Positions 6,466-15,150 of a DNA stretch of 64,000 nt are shown here, piece after piece. The notes beneath the pieces were generated by a model. That model did not search any database and was not told where the DNA came from. It was given only the letters and a program-made list of their open reading frames with translations. A program made the position numbers and the translations under genes. Source of the DNA: Bacteroidota bacterium (GTDB taxonomy: Bacteria; Bacteroidota; Bacteroidia; B-17B0; Aurantibacillaceae); NCBI GenBank assembly GCA_029237825.1, contig JAQZBQ010000004.1, positions 1 to 64,000 of the forward strand, written 5' to 3'. Position 1 is the stretch's first letter. Each line of letters opens with the position of its first letter.

Positions 6466-7749
6466 ATGAACGTACTCATATTAGGCTCAGGAGGCAGAGA
6501 ACATGCTTTTGCCTGGAAATTAGCACAAAGTAAGCAATTGGAAAACCTCTACATCGCACCTGGAAATGCGGGTACGGCACAATGCGGTACAAACGTTGCA
6601 ATTTCAGCAACCGATTTCGAGGCCGTTAAAAATCTGGTATGGGAAAAAAACATCGAACTGGTGCTTGTTGGCCCTGAAGATCCTTTGGTAAAAGGCATCC
6701 ACGATTACTTTTTACAGGATGAAGTTTTAAAAGACATCCCGGTAATTGGTCCGCGTAAAGACGGCGCACAACTCGAAGGAAGTAAGGATTTCAGTAAACA
6801 GTTCATGTTCCGGCATGGTGTTCCAACTGCGCGCTATAAGAGTTTCACGAAAGACAACATTGATGAAGGCGCTGCGTTCATCGACTCACTTCAACCGCCG
6901 TACGTGTTAAAAGCCGACGGACTGGCGGCTGGTAAAGGCGTTTTAATCATTGATGATGCCGCCGAAGCAAAAGCCGAACTCAAAAACATGATCCTGAATT
7001 CTAAATTCGGAAGTGCCGGGAATACCGTAGTGATCGAGGAGTTTTTAAAAGGAATTGAGCTCTCCGTGTTTGTATTAACAGATGGTAAATCTTACAAGAT
7101 CCTGCCGGCCGCTAAAGATTACAAACGTATTGGAGTAGGAGATACCGGTTTAAATACCGGTGGAATGGGTGCTGTTAGCCCGGTGCCCTTTGCCGATGAA
7201 GCGTTTATAAAAAAAGTAGAGGAAAAAATTGTTAAGCCTACAATCAATGGACTTGTACAGGAGGGAATTGATTACCGTGGTTTCATTTTTATCGGACTCA
7301 TGAATTGCGAGGGCGAACCAAGCGTTATTGAGTATAACTGCCGTATGGGCGATCCGGAAACAGAGGTGGTAATTCCCCGTATTGAATCTGATTTACTTGA
7401 TTTATTACAGGGCGTTGCTACGCAAACATTGCATGAAAAACATATCAGTATTACTTCGGATATTGCTACAACAGTTGTGTTAGTATCCGGTGGTTACCCC
7501 GAGGAATACCAAAAGAACAAGGTGGTAACAGGTATCACCAATACAAACGACAGTCACGTCTTTCATTCGGGTACCGCTATCCAGGGCGAACATATCGTAA
7601 CCAATGGCGGCCGTGTGTTTGCAATCACATCGTTCGGGAAAACAATTTCTGAAGCTGTTGGAAAAAGTTTTGCCATTGCCGAATCCATATCATATGAGGG
7701 AAAATACTACCGTAACGATATCGGGAACGATCTGATCAATTGGGGGTAA
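6466..7749 (+). CDS. purD: Phosphoribosylamine--glycine ligase
   Basis: PurD (GAR synthetase) joins 5-phosphoribosylamine and glycine with ATP in the second step of purine synthesis. The 427 aa match the usual length. The N-terminal domain begins MNVLILGSGGREHA; the ATP-grasp part shows KADGLAAGKGV, EEFLKGIELS and the family signature RMGDPETEVV. The start codon lies 17 bases after the preceding terminator's T-run, so the gene is expected to have its own promoter there. No other purine gene is adjacent. Confidence 0.97.
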   Translation: MNVLILGSGGREHAFAWKLAQSKQLENLYIAPGNAGTAQCGTNVAISATDFEAVKNLVWEKNIELVLVGPEDPLVKGIHDYFLQDEVLKDIPVIGPRKDGAQLEGSKDFSKQFMFRHGVPTARYKSFTKDNIDEGAAFIDSLQPPYVLKADGLAAGKGVLIIDDAAEAKAELKNMILNSKFGSAGNTVVIEEFLKGIELSVFVLTDGKSYKILPAAKDYKRIGVGDTGLNTGGMGAVSPVPFADEAFIKKVEEKIVKPTINGLVQEGIDYRGFIFIGLMNCEGEPSVIEYNCRMGDPETEVVIPRIESDLLDLLQGVATQTLHEKHISITSDIATTVVLVSGGYPEEYQKNKVVTGITNTNDSHVFHSGTAIQGEHIVTNGGRVFAITSFGKTISEAVGKSFAIAESISYEGKYYRNDIGNDLINWG

Positions 7750-7885
7750 TAATTAATTTCAACGATGATTTGTTTGCCGGTAAAGGGTAATTAAAGGTGA
7801 AACTTGCAACAAATGATTTGAATTTTGCAGTATTTTAGGCAGACAAACCTGTCTCTCTTTTTGCTTTGAGTTGCAGGAAAACTTT

Positions 7886-8731
7886 ATGGAAGATCATACA
7901 CCTGTTGACCATTCTCAACCGCACCGGAATATCAATCCGGCTGCGATATTGGAAACTATTTTTTCCAGGTATGGTTATGATTTCAGGCATTATTCAGAAG
8001 CACACATCAAACGAAGGTTATTAAACAGCATGGTGCGTTGGAGAATACCGGATACTGAACACATGAAAGAGCGGATATTAACGGATGAAGCCTTTGCCGC
8101 TACATTGGTAAACGATCTGTCAATTACCGTTACCGAAATGTTCCGTGACCCCGATTTTTACCGCTCACTTAGAACACATGTCATCCCCATTTTAAAAACG
8201 TATCCTTTTATTAAAATCTGGCATGCGGGATGTTCCACGGGCGAAGAGGCTTATTCTATGGCTATCCTGTTAACCGAAGAAGGTTTGTACGACCGCTCCA
8301 CCATTTACGCAACGGATTTTAACCAGCAGGCGCTTAATTTTGCAAAAGAGGGAATTTACTCAAACGACCTGGCAAGGGAATATACCATCAATTACCAATT
8401 GGCAGGTTGCAAATCATCTTTTTCTGATTATTACACATCTCAATATGACCATGTAATTATGCACAAATCGCTAAGACGCAATATTCTGTGGGCAAATCAT
8501 AATCTGGTAACCGATAGCGTGTTTGCAGAGGTTCACCTGATACTGTGCCGAAACGTTATGATTTATTTTGATAAAGTACTGCAGAATCAGGTGCAGAAGT
8601 TATTTTATGAGAGCCTTATAAAAGGCGGCGTGTTATGCTTAGGATCTAAGGAAAGCTTAAAATTTACAAATGTGTATGACCGGTATTCGGAAATAGACAA
8701 AGCTCAGCGTATATACAAAAAGAAATACTAG
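7886..8731 (+). CDS. cheR: CheR-type protein-glutamate methyltransferase
   Basis: CheR enzymes transfer a methyl group from SAM to glutamate side chains of receptors. An N-terminal all-alpha domain (about residues 15-75, with HYSEAHIKRRL) is followed by a SAM-binding Rossmann domain with HAGCSTGEEAYSMAILL and the late motif LILCRNVMIYF. I chose the ATG at 7886, which is preceded by AGGAAA about ten bases upstream, over a TTG at 7871. The gene is one base from cheB and heads a three-gene cassette ending in a hybrid histidine kinase. No chemotaxis receptor, CheW or CheA is in the window, so the target is probably the kinase itself or an unlinked receptor. Confidence 0.93.
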   Translation: MEDHTPVDHSQPHRNINPAAILETIFSRYGYDFRHYSEAHIKRRLLNSMVRWRIPDTEHMKERILTDEAFAATLVNDLSITVTEMFRDPDFYRSLRTHVIPILKTYPFIKIWHAGCSTGEEAYSMAILLTEEGLYDRSTIYATDFNQQALNFAKEGIYSNDLAREYTINYQLAGCKSSFSDYYTSQYDHVIMHKSLRRNILWANHNLVTDSVFAEVHLILCRNVMIYFDKVLQNQVQKLFYESLIKGGVLCLGSKESLKFTNVYDRYSEIDKAQRIYKKKY

Positions 8732-8732
8732 C

Positions 8733-9308
8733 ATGACATACGAGGCAATAGTGATAGGGGTTTCAGCTGGTGGCATGAATGTCATGAAGCAGCTGTTTGC
8801 CGCATTGCCCCATAATTTTCAATTACCAATTATTATCATTTCCCATATTGGAGCGAGGTCTGATAATCAATGGATTCATATCCTCAATAATACGTGCAGC
8901 TTAACCATTAAGGAGGCAGACGAAAAAGAAAAGATTAGGCCCGGCTTTATTTATTTCCCTCCTCCCAATTACCACTTAATGATAGAAAATGACAAAACCT
9001 TTTCTCTTACAATCGATGCAAAGGTTAATTATGCACGCCCTTCCATCGATGTGCTTTTTGAGTCGGCAGCTGATGCCTATGGAAGGCATTTAATCGGCAT
9101 CATACTTACCGGATCAAATTCTGATGGTACTTTGGGTTTACAGAGAATTAAAGATCAGGGCGGGCTTACCATTGTCCAGGATCCCTCGGATGCCGAATAC
9201 AATCCAATGCCAAAATCAGCCACCTCTATTAAACCAGATCATATATTACCTTTCAAGGAAATACTATTATTTTTAACCAATTTAAATCAAGCCCTTTTAA
9301 ATACATGA
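8733..9308 (+). CDS. cheB: Stand-alone CheB-type methylesterase (no receiver domain)
   Basis: This is a protein-glutamate methylesterase domain only, 191 aa, lacking the receiver domain that normally controls CheB. The catalytic triad is visible: Ser in IGVSAGG, His in ISHIGA and Asp in TGSNSDGT. The expected role is to reverse CheR methylation or to deamidate glutamine. It begins one base after cheR and overlaps the following kinase by four bases (ATGA), which suggests coupled translation. Without its own receiver it would be unregulated, or controlled by docking to the kinase and its receiver domains. Confidence 0.93.
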   Translation: MTYEAIVIGVSAGGMNVMKQLFAALPHNFQLPIIIISHIGARSDNQWIHILNNTCSLTIKEADEKEKIRPGFIYFPPPNYHLMIENDKTFSLTIDAKVNYARPSIDVLFESAADAYGRHLIGIILTGSNSDGTLGLQRIKDQGGLTIVQDPSDAEYNPMPKSATSIKPDHILPFKEILLFLTNLNQALLNT

Positions 9309-12300
9309 AACTTACTATCCGCGGAAAACTACTCATTGGCTTTACAGTCATTCTCACCAGTCTGATACTGCAGTTATTTTTTATTGTAAACAAATTTTCG
9401 GAATCGAACAACCGTTTAAATCATATCGTAACGACTACCTCAAAACGAACCGAACTTTCCCGTGAGTTAATGGTGGCAGTTCTGCAGGCAGCAAGGCATG
9501 AAAAAAATATCATCCTCGAAAAAGACAGCCCCAGAAAATACTTTTCGCGTGACAGACTTCAGGAGGCACTGGCAGACATTGATAAGAAGTCTTCAGAACT
9601 TGAACCTTTGTTGGAGGAAGACGGCTCCGAAATTTTAGAGAACGTAAACCAGGTTTGGGATTCTTACCAACACGATCTTTCGCAAATAGTAACTTTTGCC
9701 ATGAAAGGCGAGCATGACAAAGCGTTTAATTTATCCATTGGTAAGGGGTTTACGGTGCGTGACAGCGTCATTAACCAACTCTCACGGCTTATTGATATCA
9801 GTACCAAAAAGATGGAGGTACAGAAACGACAAAATGAAGAAAATTACCAATCCGGCGTTCGGCTCATTATTGGCCTCACGTTGGCTATTATCATCCTCGC
9901 CCTGTTAATTGCCTACTGGATCGTTAATACCATAACTAAACGTATTTCGTTGATGGCCGTAGAGGCCGATAACATCGCAAGCCGCGAATTTTCCAAGGAT
10001 GATATGGAGTATAGGTCTACCGATGAGCTTAAACCCATTTTTGATTCGCTGGTGAACATTAAACGAAGTTTCCTTGAAGTAACGGAACGGGCCAATAGTG
10101 TGGCAAAGGGCGACTATGGCGTAGAGTTCGTGCCACGCTCCGAGAGAGACGTATTAGGAAATGCACTTAAGCAAATGACGCATTCACTGAGGGAAACTAC
10201 TGCAATTAATGCTAAACATAACTGGCTTTCAACCGGACAAAATCTGTTGAACGAAAAGTTAATGGGCGATCAGAATATTGAAGTCCTTTCTACCAATGTT
10301 ATCAGCTTTTTGTGTAATTACCTTAATGCTAACATCGGCTCAGTGTATTTATTGGATGAAAAGGATCAATCCCTGACGATTCAGGGTCAGTACGCCTTTG
10401 CATCCAATGATGAAGTAAAGAAGCGGTTTTATATGAACCAGGGACTCATTGGCCAGGCAGCTTATGAGCAAAAGCAAATCTGCCTTTCCGGAATTGACGA
10501 AGGGCGCCTCAGAATGACCTCCTCCATCCTGGATAAGAAAATAAGCCATGTTGTAGTAACTCCATTTTTATTTGAAGGGCATACGCTGGGTGTGGTAGAA
10601 ATTGGAAAGTTCACTGAATTCACTGATACCGAAAAGGAATTCATGGCTAATTCTATGGAAAGCATTGGCATCAGCATCCATTCATCGCTCGACAGAAAAC
10701 AAATTCAGGAACTCTTACGTGAAACACAAATGCAGAGTGAAGAACTGCAATCGCAGCAGGAAGAACTAAAACAAATGAACGAAGAACTCGAAGAGCAGTC
10801 GCAAAATCTTTTACAACAACAGGAGGAGTTACGAATGACCAATGAAGAACTGGAAGCACAAACGCAATCATTGATCGTGAAAAATAAAGAAGTTGAAGAA
10901 GCTAAATATGACATAGAACAAAAGACAAAACAACTGGAAATCAGTAGTAAATACAAGTCGGAGTTCTTGTCTAATATGTCTCATGAATTAAGAACCCCTC
11001 TAAACAGTTTACTCATTCTTTCGAAGGATTTATCCGAGAACCGGAAAGCAAACCTTACGGAAGACCAGGTGGAAAGTGCTAAGATCATTTATAAAAGCGG
11101 TCACGATTTGCTGATACTCATTAATGAAGTGCTAGACCTCTCTAAAATTGAAGCGGGAAAAATGTCGTTAAATATCGATAAAATCGAAATCAGGACTTTT
11201 ATTGAAGAGCAAGTAAGGGCATTTAAATTTCAGGCGAGCGAAAAAGGCCTCGACCTCATTGTTAAGTACGATAATGAATTGCCGGAATGTATGGTTTCCG
11301 ATTCGCAGCGGGTCAGCCAGATTCTAAAAAACCTGTTATCCAACGCTATTAAATTTACAGATAAGGGAAGTGTTACCCTGCATGTTTCTAAAGTTGAAAA
11401 TGACAAAATCAGGCTGTCGGTTTCTGATACTGGGATTGGTGTCGACAAAGAGAAGCATGACGCGATTTTTGAGGCGTTTCAACAGGCAGATGGTGGAACG
11501 TCACGTAAATATGGCGGTACAGGGTTAGGACTTTCTATTTCAAAAGAACTGGCCAAGCTGCTAGGGGGGGAAATTAAGGTAAAGAGTAAGCTCAATGAGG
11601 GTTCTGACTTTTCGGTAATTCTACCCATTGAATTAGAAGACGAATCTGAAAAGAATATTTTTGTTACAGAAGTCAAGCCGCACGCAGACGCGATGATTCG
11701 GCAAACCCGTAAATACCTGAATTATCCAACGCTTAATGATGATCGTAATGCAATTTCAAAAGAGGATAAAGTAATCCTCGTTATTGAAGACGATTTGAAA
11801 TTCGCGGATATATTATTAAAGCAGGCAAACGAAAAAGGTTTTAAATGTTTGTCGGCTGCTACCGGCGAAGATGGATTGGAATTAGCCGCTAAGTATAATC
11901 CATGCGCAATCATTCTTGATATTGATCTTCCGGGAATGGATGGAAATCAGGTACTTTCCGAGTTAAAGGCCAACCCGGCAATACGTCACATACCGGTTCA
12001 TATTATTTCGGTAAATGAACGTTCTATGAACTCAATTAAGAACGGCGCGATTGAATATTTAATGAAGCCGATTGAAAAGAATGATTTGGATGAAGCATTT
12101 CGCAGGATAGAGAGTTTTGTTAACCGTAAAATGAAGAACTTGCTCATTATAGAAGACGATGCCAATTCAAGGCTTGCTGTAAAAAAGCTCATTGGCAACG
12201 GAGACGTTAAATGCTTCGAAGCCGGTACAGCGCGTGAAGCCATCGCTCTGTTTAAAGAACACCATTTCGACTGTATCGTATTGGATTTAGGTTTACCGGA

Positions 12301-12937
12301 TATGGATGGCTTCACATTGATCCACACTTTTGAGAAGCTAACGGGGCATAAGGTGCCACCGGTAATTATCTATACTGGCCGTGAACTTACCAAAGAAGAA
12401 AATTATGAATTGCAGAAATGTTCTGAAAGTATCATTATCAAAGGTGTGAAATCGGAAGAGCGGCTGTTGGATGAAACCGCTTTATTTCTACACCGTACCA
12501 TTCGTAACCTGCCGGATGCAAAACAAAAGATCATCAATAATTTATACGATAAGGAAATCGTATTTCAGTCGAAACGTATTTTGCTGGTTGATGATGACAT
12601 GAGGAATGTATTTGCATTAACCCGGATATTGCAGGATAGGGGAATGGAGGTTATTCGTGCTGAACATGGAAAGGCCGCACTAAAGGAACTTGAAAAAGAT
12701 AGCAAGGTTGACCTTGTTCTGATGGACATCATGATGCCGGAAATGGACGGATATGAAGCCATGAGACAAATCAGAAAGATGGAGCAGTTTAAGAGCCTTC
12801 CAATCATTGCCCTTACCGCCAAAGCAATGAAAGAAGATAAAAAGAAATGCCTTGCAGCCGGAGCCAATGAGTACATCACAAAACCTATTGACACTGATCG
12901 CTTACTGTCACTGATGCGGGTTTGGTTAAGCCGCTAA
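9305..12937 (+). CDS. Membrane hybrid histidine kinase with three receiver domains
   Basis: Order of parts: transmembrane helix at about 9-29; a periplasmic four-helix-type sensor (30-184); a second helix (185-207); HAMP and a linker (208-300); a GAF-like domain (about 325-465); a glutamine- and glutamate-rich coiled coil (about 466-550, repeats of QEEL and NEELE); HisKA with SHELRTPL and phosphorylated His560; HATPase with N box NLLSNAIKFTD and G boxes DTGIGV and GGTGLGLSISKELA. Three receivers follow, with acceptor Asp872, Asp994 and Asp1141. REC2 is less typical near its end (IIIKGVKS). The protein is coded with CheR and CheB, and its coiled coil is a candidate methylation target. No output regulator is adjacent; the downstream gene is on the other strand. 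Confidence 0.92.
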   Translation: MKLTIRGKLLIGFTVILTSLILQLFFIVNKFSESNNRLNHIVTTTSKRTELSRELMVAVLQAARHEKNIILEKDSPRKYFSRDRLQEALADIDKKSSELEPLLEEDGSEILENVNQVWDSYQHDLSQIVTFAMKGEHDKAFNLSIGKGFTVRDSVINQLSRLIDISTKKMEVQKRQNEENYQSGVRLIIGLTLAIIILALLIAYWIVNTITKRISLMAVEADNIASREFSKDDMEYRSTDELKPIFDSLVNIKRSFLEVTERANSVAKGDYGVEFVPRSERDVLGNALKQMTHSLRETTAINAKHNWLSTGQNLLNEKLMGDQNIEVLSTNVISFLCNYLNANIGSVYLLDEKDQSLTIQGQYAFASNDEVKKRFYMNQGLIGQAAYEQKQICLSGIDEGRLRMTSSILDKKISHVVVTPFLFEGHTLGVVEIGKFTEFTDTEKEFMANSMESIGISIHSSLDRKQIQELLRETQMQSEELQSQQEELKQMNEELEEQSQNLLQQQEELRMTNEELEAQTQSLIVKNKEVEEAKYDIEQKTKQLEISSKYKSEFLSNMSHELRTPLNSLLILSKDLSENRKANLTEDQVESAKIIYKSGHDLLILINEVLDLSKIEAGKMSLNIDKIEIRTFIEEQVRAFKFQASEKGLDLIVKYDNELPECMVSDSQRVSQILKNLLSNAIKFTDKGSVTLHVSKVENDKIRLSVSDTGIGVDKEKHDAIFEAFQQADGGTSRKYGGTGLGLSISKELAKLLGGEIKVKSKLNEGSDFSVILPIELEDESEKNIFVTEVKPHADAMIRQTRKYLNYPTLNDDRNAISKEDKVILVIEDDLKFADILLKQANEKGFKCLSAATGEDGLELAAKYNPCAIILDIDLPGMDGNQVLSELKANPAIRHIPVHIISVNERSMNSIKNGAIEYLMKPIEKNDLDEAFRRIESFVNRKMKNLLIIEDDANSRLAVKKLIGNGDVKCFEAGTAREAIALFKEHHFDCIVLDLGLPDMDGFTLIHTFEKLTGHKVPPVIIYTGRELTKEENYELQKCSESIIIKGVKSEERLLDETALFLHRTIRNLPDAKQKIINNLYDKEIVFQSKRILLVDDDMRNVFALTRILQDRGMEVIRAEHGKAALKELEKDSKVDLVLMDIMMPEMDGYEAMRQIRKMEQFKSLPIIALTAKAMKEDKKKCLAAGANEYITKPIDTDRLLSLMRVWLSR

Positions 12938-12962
12938 TAGATAAAAGAAAGGCTGGTGTGGC

Positions 12963-14300
12963 TTAACGTGCGTTATACAACCAGCCACTTGGGTCCATCG
13001 TGCGCTGGCCTTTCCATATCTGAAGGTTCATACTGGTTTTGCCGTCTTCATCGAGGATGGTACCGATATTTTGTTTGATGCTTACTTTGTCGCCCTGCTT
13101 TACAAACACTTCTCCGATATTACTGTAAACGCTGAGGTATTCGCCGTGACGTATGATAATTAATTTACCACCGGTTGGTGAAATGGCAATGCTGGTAACT
13201 TCTCCTTCAAAAACTGTTCTTGCTTGTGAACCTTTGTTAGCGCAGATCTCAACACCGTTATTATTCATCATAAATCCTTTAATGGCGGGATGTTCATATT
13301 CGCCATATGGCTGACAAATTACACCTTTGGTAACAGGCCATGGTAATTTTCCACGGCTGCTCGCAAAGTCTGCACCCAGGGCTTCGGCTTCTTCTGTAAG
13401 TTCTGGAGCAGTTGCTTTGGTTTCAGGAGTACGAATGTTTGTTTTTGACTTTGTGGTTTTTGTTTTGTTTTTTTCAGCTTTTGCTGCTTTTGCTGCTTTT
13501 GCCGCCGCGATCTTTGCTGACTCTTCCATCTTGCGTTTGATTTCAGCCTCAATCAACCGTTTAATGGCTATTTGAAGGTTTTCCGCATCCTTTTTCTTTT
13601 TTTCCAGTTCAGCCTTTAGTTCTTTTTCCTGTTGCTGTAATTCGTTCAATACAAGTTCCTGCTGTTGCTTTTCTCCGTCGAGCTGGGTCTTTTCTACTTT
13701 TTCATTCCCCAGCAAAACATTTTTTTCATGGCGCTGTGCTTCCAGTTCACTTAACTTGTTTTGCAGAATATTTTGTGTATGTACAATTTCATCAGCTTGT
13801 TTTTTACGGAAAGCTGCATATTGCTGAAAATATTTTATACGCATGTAGGCCTGGTTGAAATCGCCGGCTGAAAATAAGAACATGATTTTTGTGTAAGAAT
13901 CCTGGTTACGTTGCGCAAAATAAATCATCTTGGCATATTCATTTTTCAGTTTTTCCAGGTTTGCGTTCAATGAATTCACTTCAGCAACGTTGGATTTTAT
14001 TCTGGATTCAATTTGGTTTAATTCGGCATTGATGGTATTGATCAATTCTTCCCTAACCTTGATTTTTGTGTTGATTACAACGATGGTATTGATTTGCGAT
14101 TTTTTATTAGCCTTTGTTTGGCTTAACTGCGAATTCAACTGTTTGATGTCATCATTCAGTTTGTTTTTTTTATTCTGTAAGTCTTTTTGTGAAGGCTGGC
14201 CTTTTGTTTGCGATACGAACTCAAGTGGAAAGCTAAAAAAGAAAATGAACAGGCATACGAATATGCTATTGCTTTTCTTTTTTAACAGGAATTGGATCAT
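12963..14300 (-). CDS. EnvC-like murein hydrolase activator (degenerate LytM domain)
   Basis: A signal peptide (about 1-30) is followed by a long coiled coil (about 35-265), a Lys/Ala-rich linker and a C-terminal M23/LytM domain (about 320-445). The metal site is not intact: the usual HxGxDI reads NNGVEI and the final HxH region reads YSNI, although RHGEYLSVY keeps the fold. This pattern is known from EnvC and NlpD, which activate amidases at the division septum and do not cut peptidoglycan themselves. The start at 14300 overlaps the end of the DUF4292 gene by 35 bases. It is the last gene of the minus-strand envelope run. Confidence 0.88.
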   Translation of the reverse strand: MIQFLLKKKSNSIFVCLFIFFFSFPLEFVSQTKGQPSQKDLQNKKNKLNDDIKQLNSQLSQTKANKKSQINTIVVINTKIKVREELINTINAELNQIESRIKSNVAEVNSLNANLEKLKNEYAKMIYFAQRNQDSYTKIMFLFSAGDFNQAYMRIKYFQQYAAFRKKQADEIVHTQNILQNKLSELEAQRHEKNVLLGNEKVEKTQLDGEKQQQELVLNELQQQEKELKAELEKKKKDAENLQIAIKRLIEAEIKRKMEESAKIAAAKAAKAAKAEKNKTKTTKSKTNIRTPETKATAPELTEEAEALGADFASSRGKLPWPVTKGVICQPYGEYEHPAIKGFMMNNNGVEICANKGSQARTVFEGEVTSIAISPTGGKLIIIRHGEYLSVYSNIGEVFVKQGDKVSIKQNIGTILDEDGKTSMNLQIWKGQRTMDPSGWLYNAR

Positions 14301-15150
14301 AGTTCTTTGGTATGTTCAGCGTTAGCTTTTGCGGCTGATTAATATCTATGCGAACATAACTAATTTTAAGGTCGATTTTCTTCTCTGCCTTGATCTCAAT
14401 ATTAACATTGTGTGGTGCAAAAACAGAGTCTTTCGCGTAAAAGTTATCGTATTTGGCATGGAAGCTTCGGTTGGTTGTTACATCTTCAAAGTTATTACTG
14501 ATGATCTTATAATTATCAGGATTTAGTGTCATGGTTTGAAGCGATCGTTTTAGTGAATCCTGACCGCTGGTGATGCGGCGCAGTTTTCTCCGGCGTTCCG
14601 TTCCTAATAAATAAAGACAGTTTTCGCGGTCTACAACTGGTTTCATTTTGCTGTCGTCGTCATCAAAGTTTGCGCTGTTTCCAACCAAAGCAGCCTGGAT
14701 GAGGTCAAAGTCAAGGTCAGCATTTAAAATCTGGTTGATGTAATTGAAGTCGCCTTTAAAATATTGTTTTTTGGTGTACACCACCATTTTTACGGTATCT
14801 TTGGTTATCAGCAGTTTGGCAATGTCAATCAAGCCAACCGCCTGTATGGATATCCAAATGGCGCTGTCTTTCCTGATTTTTACCCTCACATCCAGCTTAT
14901 GTTCCTCACCATCAATATTTACCTCGGCATCGGCTTTTGCGCTGAGCCATTCATACTTTAATTCCGCTTCCTTGATCTGTTTGGATAAGGTTTTGGCGAG
15001 CTTAAAGTTAAGCCGGCATTTGCCCGCAGAATCCAATGATTGACTTGTTGAGGTTTGCTGTGTAAGTTTTTTTGATTTACAGGACATCATTAATAAAAAC
15101 ATGACCGACATGCAAAACAAAAGTGAGGTAATAGGAAATTTCTTATTCAT
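14266..15150 (-). CDS. DUF4292 family lipoprotein
   Basis: The ATG at 15150 gives MNKKFPIT, a hydrophobic stretch and a lipobox ending LLMMSC, so the mature protein starts with a lipidated cysteine. The rest matches the Bacteroidota DUF4292 family, probably a LolA/LolB-like half-barrel: NFKLAKTLSKQIKEAELKY, then KLDVRVKIRKDSAIWISI and repeated beta strands. A transport role for lipoproteins or lipids is often suspected, but I know of no proof. The start overlaps the upstream TPR gene within ATGAATAA, so translation is probably coupled. Earlier in-frame starts would lie inside the TPR gene and lack a signal peptide. Confidence 0.85.
   Translation of the reverse strand: MNKKFPITSLLFCMSVMFLLMMSCKSKKLTQQTSTSQSLDSAGKCRLNFKLAKTLSKQIKEAELKYEWLSAKADAEVNIDGEEHKLDVRVKIRKDSAIWISIQAVGLIDIAKLLITKDTVKMVVYTKKQYFKGDFNYINQILNADLDFDLIQAALVGNSANFDDDDSKMKPVVDRENCLYLLGTERRRKLRRITSGQDSLKRSLQTMTLNPDNYKIISNNFEDVTTNRSFHAKYDNFYAKDSVFAPHNVNIEIKAEKKIDLKISYVRIDINQPQKLTLNIPKNYDPIPVKKEKQ

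Noticed and set aside
8733-9308. CheB as a truncated pseudogene
   Set aside because: The reading frame is intact with a complete Ser/His/Asp triad and tight linkage on both sides; receiver-less CheB proteins are known.
12963-14300. EnvC-like protein as an active M23 endopeptidase
   Set aside because: The zinc-ligand positions read NNGVE and YSN, so it cannot bind zinc in the usual way.
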